This document shows positions 26,969 to 40,127 of a stretch of 64,000 nt of DNA, piece after piece. Position numbers and translations under genes: made by a program. Within the stretch, counting starts at the first letter, position 1; each line of letters starts with the position of its first letter. The notes beneath the pieces were generated by a model. The model had not been told where the DNA came from and did not search any database. It saw nothing but the letters and a program-made list of their open reading frames with translations. The DNA comes from Arabidopsis thaliana (Eukaryota; Streptophyta; Magnoliopsida; Brassicales; Brassicaceae): contig NC_003075.7 of the NCBI RefSeq assembly GCF_000001735.4, positions 17,175,001-17,239,000 on the forward strand. The letters run 5' to 3'.

Positions 26969-27890
26969 ATGACGAGTTCTTCTGAATCAACTCGCAAGGT
27001 TGGTTAATTGTTTCTTTAACTAAATATAACAGTACCTTTTTGGTTATAATTCCATTGTTGTCTTTGGTTTGATCATCTCTCTCTTGTTCTTACTATGTTA
27101 GGGTCTGACCAAAATCGCCACGAACCGGTTGCAGAAAGAGTTCATGGAGTGGCAAACCAATCCTCCTTCTGGTTTCAAGCACAGAGTCTCTGATAATCTC
27201 CAACGGTACATAATCATTTTATTGTCTTTCCTTCGAATATTGATAATCGGTGATGTAATGTTGAATTGTTGGTGTAAACAGATGGATCATTGAAGTGCAT
27301 GGAGTTCCAGGAACTCTTTACGCCAATGAAACTTACCAACTTCAAGTTGAGTTCCCTGAGCATTATCCTATGGAAGCTCCACAGGTTCGTCCTCTAACTC
27401 CTTTTGTTAATACTTAACGATACTTAATCATCGCATCAATCTCATAACCCGATGGTTCCACATATAAAACAGGTTATCTTTCAGCATCCAGCTCCACTTC
27501 ATCCTCATATTTACAGCAACGGTCACATTTGTTTAGGTAAGTACATACAAACACAATGACTCACTCTGTTTCAAAGTCCAATGACAAGACCCTTCTATGT
27601 GTTCTTTTGATTATGCAGATGTCTTGTATGATTCGTGGTCACCGGCGATGAGACTAAGTTCCATCTGTCTCAGCATTCTCTCAATGCTCTCCAGCTCATC
27701 CGTGAAGGTTTGTGTGTTTTATCTTCTTCTCATATTTCAAAGGCTTTCACAGAATAATCTTCTTCTTATGATGTTTATTGTTCTCTCCTTACAGCAAAAG
27801 CCGAAAGACAATGACCATTACTTGAAAAACTGCAAACATGGAAGATCTCCCAAAGAAACTAGGTGGCGTTTCCATGACGATAAAGTATAA
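26969..27890 (+). CDS. UBC17: Ubiquitin-conjugating enzyme E2 17
   Basis: E2 enzyme that accepts ubiquitin from E1 and passes it to substrates or E3 ligases. Exons 26969-26998, 27102-27205, 27282-27384, 27473-27536, 27619-27707 and 27795-27890 give 486 nt, 161 aa. One UBC fold covers most of the protein; the catalytic Cys99 sits in SNGHICLDVLYD after the HPH motif. The C-terminal region SMLSSSSVKQKP places it in the Arabidopsis UBC15/16/17/18 subgroup. Border phases all close. Corresponds to At4g36410. Confidence 0.96.
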
Positions 27891-28717
27891 CATCTCCTAT
27901 AATATTGTGATTACAAACGAATTGTAAGATCTCAGGTCGAGTTCTTGATCTGTTGCTATCTTTAAAACAAGAACAGCTTCTTTCTACAGTTTAACCATAC
28001 GAAAAGCTTGAGCATAAAACTTGAAAATTTGGAAATAACATGATTCATTATTATATGAAAGAAATCATCAACTGTTAGTACAAACCAAGAACTGAGAGAA
28101 TGATTGATCCAAAGAAGAGAGAACTTTGCTTCTAACAAGCCTTCGTGTATATTTGATAGAAGACAAAAATCTGTTTCTATCTCTAAAGAAAAGAGCTGCT
28201 GATGACTTTCCATCACATCTTACATTTGTAATAAACACTAGGAAGGACTACTCAGCAGAAGCTTCATTTGTTCTTGCTCATGCTCCATTTTAATAACACC
28301 TGCAATGTCAAAACCTAAAGCTTAAGCATATGAAGCAAACACGAATCATACAGATGCTAGAATACCTACTAAAAGTGTTTATAGACCAAGCAATTTCACA
28401 TGTTTCCCAATAGACTACAAAAGCTATTCTAATTGCTCTTGCTCTGTACATTTCGACAAGAAACTTCAAAGGCCCTTCATGAAACTCAACGTCAAGCTCA
28501 GAACTTTACTCCCCTTACAAAAACAAAGCAAGCAACTTTATGCAATTCCAGAATCAAATTAATGTTCATTTCCAATTCTCAAACCTAATAAGCACTAACA
28601 ATTCAACACCAAGCTCACACAATCTCAAAGCTTGTTTATTCCCATAATCAAACAAACTAAAGCTAGCTAATCCATCTGCTTAGGAGCAATCGAAAGTATA
28701 GAGGTACCTAAAAATGG
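27891..28717. other. Convergent 3' regions; probable 3' UTR intron of the L12 gene
   Basis: 3' UTRs of UBC17 (plus) and of the L12 gene (minus) meet here. On the minus strand an AG|GTACCT donor follows the L12 stop codon by about 10 nt (exon ends 28708) and a TTGCAG|GT acceptor lies at 28300/28299. A spliced 3' UTR ending between about 27960 and 28240 is therefore likely. The intron is inferred from consensus only. Confidence 0.45.
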
Positions 28718-29257
28718 TCACTCCATAGCAACTTTAGCTCCAACAGCCTTCAACTTCTCAATGATCTTCTCTGCTTCTTCCTTACTAACTCCTTTCTTCA
28801 ACAATGTTGGAGCTTTCTCCACCAAATCTTTCGCTTCCTTCAACCCCAATGCCGTAATCGTTCTCACTTCTTTAATCACCTTTATCTTCGACACTGCATC
28901 GTACGCTTGAAGCATCACATCAAACGCAGTCTTTGCTTCCTTCTTCTTCTCTTTCCCTTCTCCGCCGGCGGATTTACTAGCTCCAGATCCCGGTAATGAC
29001 ATCCCTGGCATCATCGCCGCCATCACAGGCAATTCACTGATGTTTAGCTTCTGCCTAAGGATCTCAGTAAGATCCATTGTTTCCAAAAGAGTGAGATTCG
29101 ATAGCTCATTGACGATTTTGGACACGTTCTCCGATTGCGTCGCCGGAGATGAGTAGCTCCGAGATTGGATCGTGAATAATTGAACGGAACTTGAGCGTGT
29201 CTCGGTGGATTTCAAAACTCGTGAGAAGTGAGAGGAGATGATTCGCAGATTCCTCAT
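28718..29257 (-). CDS. Mitochondrial ribosomal protein bL12m (L7/L12 family)
   Basis: Component of the L7/L12 stalk that recruits translation factors to the large subunit. Intronless coding region. From ATG at 29257 the product is 179 aa; an in-frame ATG three codons upstream (29266) would give 182 aa. The Arg/Ser-rich N-terminus ([16 protein letters not shown]) is a typical mitochondrial presequence. The N-terminal dimerisation region carries [18 protein letters not shown]. An Ala/Gly/Lys hinge follows, then the C-terminal L12 domain (about 108-178) with [22 protein letters not shown] and [19 protein letters not shown]. Promoter carries a telo-box and site II elements. Corresponds to At4g36420. 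Confidence 0.93.
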   Translation of the reverse strand: MRNLRIISSHFSRVLKSTETRSSSVQLFTIQSRSYSSPATQSENVSKIVNELSNLTLLETMDLTEILRQKLNISELPVMAAMMPGMSLPGSGASKSAGGEGKEKKKEAKTAFDVMLQAYDAVSKIKVIKEVRTITALGLKEAKDLVEKAPTLLKKGVSKEEAEKIIEKLKAVGAKVAME

Positions 29258-29342
29258 AGTTTTCACTCTCTATCGAATTGATCTTAGCTTCGTTGAGAAT
29301 TCATGTCAGTGCATCTGAAGCTGAAATGTGAGAAGAAAGCAT

Positions 29343-29443
29343 AAACCCTAACTAGTGGGATGTGAAATGGGCCTTTATGGGCCTATCAGTTTTAAGATTT
29401 AGTGTTTTCTGAATTCATAAATTATTAGGTTCGGTTAGGCCCA
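29343..29443 (-). promoter_or_regulatory. L12 promoter: telo-box and site II (TGGGCC) elements
   Basis: AAACCCTAA at 29343-29351 is a telo-box. TGGGCC at 29368-29373 and 29378-29383, and GGCCCA at 29438-29443, are site II elements. This combination is known in Arabidopsis promoters of ribosomal-protein and mitochondrial genes and is bound by TCP-type factors. Confidence 0.75.
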
Positions 29444-29647
29444 ATAATAGTTTAAAGTTTATAATTTCAAAATATTTCCTCGTACAAGTTTTATAAATTT
29501 CAAACTTATGTCTTAACACAACGCAAATAACACGAAATAAAACTTCCAAATGACAGAATTGAAAAAAACAAACAAAACACACTCCAAAGTAAAAGTAAAT
29601 GTCTCACATTTGTTCCACAAGATATAAGAAGAGTTTTCTTGTTTCAA

Positions 29648-32212
<2,565 letters not shown>

Positions 32213-34873
32213 TTAGATCGCACCATATGTTCTTTCACTTGGTCTCTGTGTTGTTGTCGCTTGAGTAGAAGATGCGGAAGAGCGGTCCCATGAGACTTCA
32301 TTGGCAAAAGCATTGTTGATGTCTTCAGTTCTTGAGTAGCTTTGTCCACTTCCACTCACCTGTTTATCAAGACCAAAATCAATTAGCTTACATAGCATTT
32401 GTCTCTTGAGAGATCCATAAATTGTAACCAAAGACCACAGTGAGCTTTCTCTTAGATTTTGCATAAATGGAATCCTTTTGAGTTTTCTTGTAATACTTAC
32501 AGTTTCTAGTAAGCCCGATAGAAGTGACATCCCCGGCAATGCATCAGTTCCACGCTGCATCCATACGAGTACATCAGTGATTGAGTGTGTGTATATCACG
32601 TGAGAGAATAATTAGAGAATGGAAGTGGAATTGTAGAAAGATATGAAGATTACCACACGCTCTACTCTTGTTTTATAAATAAAGCCCCCACAGCAGAAAA
32701 GTGCAGATGCAACGAGGAATCTGATCAGAAGAAACACACCAGAACACAATGAGTTGAGTTTATTCTTCAGTTATATGTCCGCATGGAAGATCACAAAGCA
32801 TTACTTACACGCAGGAAAAAACTCCAAATATAGCCCATCCTTTCGCTGATCCTCCTTCGTTACCTTGATTGTATTCTGAAATGATATCAAGCAATGGAAA
32901 TATTTAGCTCAAGGGGAATGCCTTGTGGATGATCAAGCCGAGTCTATAATAAGCTCACCGCAGAGTTTTGTAAGGAAAAACTGAACAGGATCATAACCAT
33001 CCACTGGGATGGTGACATTGACTTCATATGGAGTTCGCCGAGATTTCTCACCTTTGAAATTTCCAGGAGAAAAAAAGTAAAGGTTACAGATTAAGTAACA
33101 ACAAAGATCAAAGGCACAATGCAAAAAGTAAGATAACAGGAATTATTACAATTCCAATCCAGTACTAAAGTTGACGGTGATAAAGTTGTTGGATGATTCC
33201 CAGTCAAGGAAGAACCAGCTATCTTAACATCAAGACCATTCTCTGGGGAAACCTTGATGATAGGCTTCCCTACCAATGTTGAAAGAGAAGCAATTGCAGT
33301 CATATAGAGAGTGAGATGAGTCTGCTCGGTCTTGAAGCTACAAATCAGAAACACTTCAGGATGTAAATACACAGCAACTCAAACATGAACAAACAAAGTT
33401 CTTGATTTCATACCTAAACTCACGACGGGGCTTATCAAATCCAAACTGTGTCATCCCATTATAGATCTGCAGGTGAAAAATCCAATTTTAAGTTTATGTT
33501 CAGTTTGAAGAAAAAGCTGTAACCAGAAAATTGGGATTGTTCGTTTCTTACAATTTCCCATGAGCGAGGATGCAAACCGACTGTAAATCCCTTAAACACC
33601 CGCGGACCAGGTTTCTCACATGGAATAGCCAAGTCGACAGTAACTCTGGACCAGTGGGAAAGAGCAGGAATTCGTTGTAAGAACAATCGACTATACCAAG
33701 AGACAATAGACAATAGTAGCAGACAGACCTACAAGTTGAATCTTGGGTGACACTACATATGCATCCAAGTCCACCTGATATAGGAAAAGAAAGAATAAAA
33801 ATGAATAGCTTTCCAAGAATTGGAAGCATTTTGGATGTTGATGAAGCAAAACAAACAAAAAAGAACCAGAAGCAAACACACCTTTACACCGTCCATCACT
33901 ACAGTTCCCACAAATAATATTAACCTGAAAAAACATAGAAACCATACTCAAAAGACAAGAACCACAAAAAAGCTCAAAAAGTAAAAACTCTTGTGTAGAT
34001 GATATCTAACCTGTGCTGTACGTCCAAGTTTGTCATAACTCTGTTCACAATTTGACAGGTCGCCATGGTAAACCCTATATTTATATATACTAACAAATGA
34101 ATCCATGTTCCGAGGATAATATCATAATACTAGTCTACCAAATGCAACAATTGGTTCTGATGCCTGATCCCAAAGAGCAAAGCAAAGAAGTGAAAGCTCT
34201 TACTTGCACGAAATCGAAATTTTCAGAACTAGAAACAAAGTAGCTTAACGGGTCAAATCGTCCAAAATCAACATATCCCTGCACGCAAGAAAACGCACAT
34301 TAGTGGAATCTAGAGTAGAAACAAAAAGCTTTTGAATTTGATGATATAGAAATATTTTACCGCCTGCCCTCTTGTTTCCACATCCTTGCAAAATCTAACC
34401 ACCAAATCAAATTCCTGCATCAAAAAACACATACCAACTCAACCCCAAAGTCCTTAAAACTAACTCTCAACACTAAAAAATGAGAAACATATACACAACC
34501 TTGCCATCATATTCAAATGGATGACCGATCCAGCTGCTCTGATCAAACCAAGTTAAAGGAAGCAGCTTTACAAGACACGAAATCAAACCAATGCAACAAA
34601 AAGCAAACTTTTTTACTAAGAATTGATCCTAAGCTTTAATAAAATAGAAAGAGGATACAAAATCGACAAGACGACTTGAATTGTCGAGAGCGTAGCAATT
34701 AGAATCAGGTACAGGTACAGACGCAGCACCAATTACAAAAGCTGCAGCATTTCCCAAAAGATAAAATTTCAAAAGCTCAAAAATTCGAGAGAGGGCAAAT
34801 TCGTGCGACGAGGATTTTTACCAGATATGAAGAGAAATAGAATGAAACTATGCTCTCTTGATGGTATCTGCAT
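32213..34873 (-). CDS. Type I membrane protein with lumenal MRH/Atg27-like region
   Basis: About 405-aa protein, probably At4g36440. Exons as complement of 32213-32359, 32501-32554, 32654-32720, 32809-32875, 32959-33051, 33150-33337, 33414-33466, 33552-33645, 33729-33774, 33882-33924, 34011-34074, 34204-34278, 34361-34414, 34500-34538, 34659-34741 and 34822-34873. A signal peptide (FILFLFISAFVIGAAS) precedes a Cys-rich lumenal region with NCYALDNSS, GRTAQVNIICGNCSD and DWNCEKSRRTPYEV, resembling mannose-6-phosphate-receptor-like (MRH)/Atg27 folds. One transmembrane helix (GVFSCVFLVASALFCCGGFIY) leads into a Ser/Thr-rich cytosolic tail. The listed exons sum to one base over a multiple of three. 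The conflict is at the 34204/34074 junction, which needs two more bases or one fewer. Function unknown; a trafficking role is inference. Confidence 0.82.
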
Positions 34874-35244
34874 AGTTAATAGCTGGAACTCGGGTCTTCG
34901 TCGTCTCCGACTCGGATTTTTGATTATTCTATCAATAAGGGAACAAAGACGACTGGAACCATCTCGCCGGCAGATTCCGATTTGCGACGGATCATATCAC
35001 TGAAGAGAGAGTCAAAACCTTCTCCATAGTTCCGAAGGTCTCTCATACGAGGGGAGTAAACCGGATCCGGTATAAATCAAATAACCAGACCAAATTTCAA
35101 TAACCGAAAGTCTACTTTGACGCATACATCTCAATGACATTCCGCACAAAACAACGTAACAAAGAAACATGGAAGACGAATACAAGTTACCACAAACTAA
35201 AGTTATAAACAAGTGTTAGAGAGATGATTTTACAAAATATTGAT
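34874..35244. other. Spacer between membrane-protein promoter and MPK14 3' end
   Basis: Holds the 5' leader of the gene starting at 34873 and the 3' UTR of MPK14. No coding exon seen. Confidence 0.6.
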
Positions 35245-36413
35245 TTAAGCTCGGGGGAGGTAATGAAGCATCTCTTCCCACATCATCTCCCTGATCATAT
35301 CTCCTTCCATGTTCTCATCTATCTCCAAACTACTGACCGGAACATTTTCCGACGGGTTACATTCCGGTTCCAACAGTCCCTCCATGTAGGGGTGTAAAAG
35401 CGCATCGCTGACCGATATTCTCTTGGTTGGATCAAACACAAGCATCCTCTGTAACAAATCTATCGCCAGCGGATTTGCGTGCGGGTAAATATGAGAAAAG
35501 TGAGTACCCTTTGAGAAAGGAAGAGACTTTATAAATCTCCTAGCTTTCTGGTTATCTATGAACTGGAGATCCCAGTCTTGTTGGCTACCAACAACATTTA
35601 TGATTAGCTTTAGTTGGTTGAGACATTCTGTTCCCGGGAATATCGGTTTTCTTCCAAGAATCTCTGCGAATATGCATCCTACCGACCAAACATCAATGGA
35701 GGTTCCGTAGTTATCACAACAGAGAAGAAGCTCAGGTGCTCGGTACCAACGAGTGACCACATACTCTGTCATAAACTGTTCATAAGTTCTCGCAAGCCCG
35801 AAATCACAAATCTTTAGATCACAATTAGCATTCACTAAGAGATTCCCTGGCTTTAAATCGCGATGAAGGATGTTTGCTGAGTGAAGATACTTCAATCCTC
35901 TTAGCAACTACAATGTCGACAAAAAGATACAATTCAATCATCAAACCAAAGCTTAACAAGAGAAACAGAAAATGTATCGAACCAACGTACCTGAAACAAG
36001 AAGTACTTGCAGTGATCATCGGAGAGAGACTGAGAGGATTTGATGATCTGATTCAAATCAGAATCCATAAGCTCATAGACCAAATAAACATCTCTGAAGC
36101 TGTACCTGTGAGTAGGCAGCATAACATCCTTAAGGGAGATAACGTTTTCGTGTCTCACATGCCTTAAAAGCTTAAGCTCTCTCAATGTTCTCAAAGCATC
36201 GATGCGATTCTCAAACACATTGTGGATCTTCTTAATAGCAACTCTCTCATTGGTTTCGCTGTTGATTGAAGAACAAACCACACCATAAGCTCCTCTTCCA
36301 ATCGGCTTAATCGGAACATACTTAGTGTCGATTTCGAATAATGTTTGCCACATCGTGTAGTAATGTTTCCCTTCTTGTCTTATCCCATTTGGAGGATCAA
36401 CTAGCATCGCCAT
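35245..36413 (-). CDS. MPK14: Mitogen-activated protein kinase 14
   Basis: Group C TEY-type MAP kinase, the final kinase of a three-tier phosphorylation cascade. Two exons, complement of 35245-35907 and 35991-36413, give 361 aa. Gly loop [14 protein letters not shown] lysine, [10 protein letters not shown] (catalytic Asp158), DFG Asp176, activation loop T188-E-Y190 in [14 protein letters not shown], and a C-terminal acidic common-docking-like region. The two-exon layout and short length match the group C kinases MPK1/2/7/14. Corresponds to At4g36450. Confidence 0.95.
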
Positions 36414-37067
36414 TCCTCTTCTTCTTCTTTGCTAAAAAATGACCTAACAAAAAACAGAGTACAGAACAGAGTTTTGTGAAAACAATTAGTGGAATCGAAA
36501 AGGGTTTATAGTAAATTTTCTTCTTTCTTCTGGTCTAATCCACAGAATTTGAAAAGGGTTTATAGAAAAGTTTCCACGTTGTGTTTTTTTGTTTGGAGGA
36601 ATTTAAAGAATCGAAGCTTGCTTCCCGACAATAAGTGGAGCTTTTTGCTCGCTTACGTTATTCCTCTTGAAAAACAAGCCAGAGAAATCTTGGCTTTACT
36701 TAGCTATCAATCTTAATTACTAGACGACTACCAAAAGCAGAAGAAGAGAAGAAGATAAAGTAAACTTTTTTCAAGAGTCATTATCATCAAACACTTAACG
36801 AATTAGTAAACTAGCAAAAAACCAAACAAAAATAAAGTCTCAGAATCGTCAATTCGTCGTTATCCAGAGATTATTATGGATCAGATAAGTACAAAGGCAA
36901 AGATATTTTGAGAGAGAAATCGTGAGCGGCCCATACCAGAAAACGTTACAAGGGAGAAGAAGAAGAAGAAGACGGAGCCTAATACGTTAATCTTCTCCTA
37001 ATTGTTCTATTAATTCGATTTACTGAGAAAATACAGTTTTATTCATAAAATATTGATATTTAACTTA

Positions 37068-37107
<40 letters not shown>

Positions 37108-37661
37108 AAGATGGATTAGGAGCCTATTAAAGACGGACATTTAATTATTTAAAAATTCCTAATTAAAAACTTGAATGGTAAATTTACATAATAATAGAAA
37201 ATATAAGTTGAATGTTTGGAATCGCTAACGACTAATATTAGATCCAAAATCCGGTTAGAATTTTTATCATTATGTAAATTTAGAATCCAACAAATAAAAT
37301 TTTCAAAAAAAAAAAACACAAAATAGGTTTTAAAATTCCCAATAATAAACAAAATCAAAAATTTAAAACAACTTTTAAAAATTCTAATCAAAAATTTGAA
37401 TGCTAAATTTAAATAATAATAATAAAAAAACAAGTTGAATGTTTACAATCGCTAACTACTAATGATAGATCCAAAATTAAGTTAGATTTCATATCATTAT
37501 TTAAGATTGTACCAATCATTCGATTTCTATCTAACCTTTTTCATGCGATCTACAAAGAATATAATTGATTTTAGCATAGTTAAGTTTTGGAAACCTCCAT
37601 AGCAATGCAACTTCATTATGCACCTACAACAAACAAAACAATGTTAATATCTCTAAACTAG
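36414..37661. other. Spacer: MPK14 promoter and AT-rich DNA with microsatellite
   Basis: MPK14 leader and promoter, then AT-rich DNA from about 37000. A near-duplicate pair of sequences lies at about 37140-37255 and 37374-37487 (each with AAACTTGAATG-like and GTTGAATGTTTxxAATCGCTAAC strings). No supported gene. Confidence 0.6.
37071..37101. repeat. (AT)n microsatellite
   Basis: About 15 AT units in the spacer upstream of MPK14. Confidence 0.9.
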
Positions 37662-38250
37662 TTAGTAGAAGAAGATAGACCATGTTAATATTACCTTAAC
37701 AATCCAAAAAAACAGCAATACATGAACGAAGTCATCCGACATCACAATTTCTTCATAGCGGTTGGACAAAATAAATAAATACCAAGCAGCAAATACTTCT
37801 ATCTTGTCGTATATCCCCATCTCAAACTTGTTGTACAACAACCACACAGTTATAATCGACGTGATGGTGGACGCAACAACAGTCGTTGCACTGCCAAAGT
37901 CTTCATAAGGCTCAAATTTTTGGTAAGTGACTAGACACACAATGCGCAGGCAGACATTCACAAGATACAACACATTCTCACGGAAACCGGCATTCACTTT
38001 GCCTTTTCCATCCAAAAAAGATTTGATGATCCTCCCAACTACTCCAATAACTTCTTTTTCTCCATCAAAGCTAATAATTTTCAACTCTTCAGGAACCATC
38101 TTAGCATCTCGATCGAGTAATCTTTTTGATTCACCAAACTCAAACAGATTTCAGCTTTTTCTAGACAAAGATTCATTGATTCAACATCGCAAGTCCATAT
38201 TGAAAATTTTAGTTTTCTTAAAACTAGTGTTCAACGCAATTTGATCATAT
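37662..38250 (-). pseudogene. Hypothetical hydrophobic protein, degenerate 5' half
   Basis: A 145-codon frame (37662-38099) starts MVPEELKIISFDGEKEV and has about four hydrophobic segments (LVNVCLRIVCLV, ATTVVASTITSIITVWLLY, FAAWYLFIL, VLLFFWIVKVIL). I do not recognise it. Upstream on the same strand, a different frame encodes TCDVESMNLCLEKAEI, which matches ACDVEAMKVCIEKPKI encoded at about 52662-52718 on the plus strand. The coding similarity therefore continues past a frame change, which suggests a decayed or mis-split gene. It could instead be an expressed species-specific gene whose exon structure I cannot read. Confidence 0.45.
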
Positions 38251-38508
38251 CAAATTTATCTAGAGATTTACCCAACTTTCCCTAAACCAACTTCAATGTA
38301 GGTCTCGAAATATCTAAAGGCTAGTGTACAAAAAATGTATATATGGACATTGACAAATAACCTTTAATAAATCTTTCAATAGCATTTACCTCTTTACTCT
38401 TCTCCCACCCAAAAATCCAAAACTCCATTAACCAAAATCAAGATTAACTACCCATGATAAAAATTTGTCTTCAAAATAGATTTTTTTTTGTTTTTTGTTT
38501 TTTTTTGT

Positions 38509-38841
38509 CATCTTCAAAATAGATTTACTTATCATCTCTTTTTAACAAATATAAATCTTATTAGAAACAAAAAACAAATATATATCTAAAAAAGTTTGAA
38601 AAATCAGAAATACATCTTTACAACTAGATGACAAATACTACTTTTTCGACAAAAAATATAAATTCCATAATCATGCTATTCAAAAAACAGCCGACATATA
38701 CTTTTAAAAACTTTTAAATTAGAATTTTTTAACATGTTTTTAAATACAATGTTTTCTTAATAAAATGCTATTCATTTATTTGACCCACTTTGGACAATAA
38801 TGTCGAGTTCTAATTTTCTAAACAGGACGTTATTATTTATT
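38509..38841. repeat. 330-bp direct repeat, unit 1
   Basis: CATCTTCAAAATAGATTTAC through AGGACGTTATTATTTATT. Nearly identical to 39108-39436 at a 599-bp offset, differing by scattered substitutions and small indels. Confidence 0.85.
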
Positions 38842-39107
38842 TTAGGCCCGTCTCAATTTTTTGTGGGCCTTTGGTAAAATTCAAAAAAAATTTTAAAACC
38901 TCTTAGTATATTTTTTTAATATAAAAGTGGGCCTTTTTCCTTTTTTTTTTTTTTTGAATTTTGTAATGAACCCATGGCATTTGCCCTACTCTGCCATTGG
39001 TCAGAGACATAATAAAAATCTTCAAAATAGTTTATTTTTTTATAATAAAAATCTTCAAAATAGACATAATAAAAGTTAATTTGTCTTCAATTTTTTTTTT
39101 TCTTTGT

Positions 39108-39436
39108 CATCTTCAAAATAAATTTATTTATCATCTCTTTTTTAACGAATATAAATCTTATTAAAAAAAAAATGTAGATCTAAAAAAGTTTGAAAAATCA
39201 GAAATATATCTTTACAACTAGATGACAAATACTACTTTTTCGACAAAAAATATATTCCATAATCATGCTATTCACACAAACAGCCGACATATATTTTTAA
39301 AAACTTTTAAATTAGATTTTTTTAATATGTTTTTAAATACAATGTTTTCTTAATAAAATGCTATTCATTTATTTAACCCACTTTGGACAATAATGTCAAG
39401 TTCTAATTTTCTAAACAGGACGTTATTATTTATTTG
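39108..39436. repeat. 330-bp direct repeat, unit 2
   Basis: Second copy of the 38509-38841 unit. The intervening 38842-39107 piece has GGCCCG/TGGGCC motifs and T-rich runs. A third, inverted copy lies at about 52000-52340. Confidence 0.85.
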
Positions 39437-40127
39437 ACGAGTTTGAACAAAATAAACATCATCTAGTCAGATTTTAATACAAACCAAGTGTCGTGGAGGT
39501 TCCTTGATTTGTTTAATTCTCCTCTAGTTAGATTTTAATATATAAACCGAGTGAGACTCGTCACTCGTGGTCCGTGCCTCCGTGGAACCCATGATAAACT
39601 TATAAACTTACTCGTGGTCGTGTGTTTAACTTTATAGTCCAGCCGAAACGATGCCGTTTAATGGGAAAATATCAATAGCTTATCTCCGTTAGTTTACGTG
39701 GAGCTTAAGGGAAACTTCCCCAATCGGAAAATTCCAAAAACCCATAATAAATAAATCAGATTTGCAGGATCTCTTCTTACTTCGTCGAACTGTGACGTCA
39801 TCTTTAGTTTCCGATAAAATTTTCATCTTCTCCGGTTAAGAAATTAGGTTTTCGAATGTCGAGAAAGGTAAATGTTTTCTCTACCGAATAAGCTCTGTTC
39901 TTTACTCAAGTTGATTGTATCTGGATTTGAAACTACTAAACTTGGTATACAAGAACCAAGACAGAGCAATTCAAGATTTGTTCTGCAATGGTGTAGGAGT
40001 TAAACAAAATTCAGACCCAAATTCAGTTTCTTCTATCGAGTATCTTTCACATTTGATTGCTAGGAACCAAGAAAAGCTGATTGGTTTTGGAATAAACGCT
40101 ACATACATATGTTGCAGTGTTTCAGTT

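Larger units (their letters stand above)
38250..40040. repeat. Inverted segmental duplication, copy A
   Basis: Reverse complement of 50461-50880 and 51860-52520 (copy B), in blocks: 39640-40040 pairs with 50461-50880, and about 38250-39590 pairs with 51860-52520 and its tandem derivatives. Shared strings include GTGGAGCTTAAGGGAAAC (39698-39715), GATGACGTCAT-type cores and the AACCCACTTTGGACAATAATGT segment. Copy A lacks the roughly 1-kb piece that holds the gene at 51139-51507 in copy B. The right-hand block looks like an old promoter plus first exon (GGTTTTCGAATGTC). Confidence 0.75.

Noticed and set aside
38250-40040. Copy A as an intact transposon
   Set aside because: No transposase or reverse-transcriptase frame, no terminal inverted or long terminal repeats and no target-site duplications were found; the similarity is better explained by local duplication.
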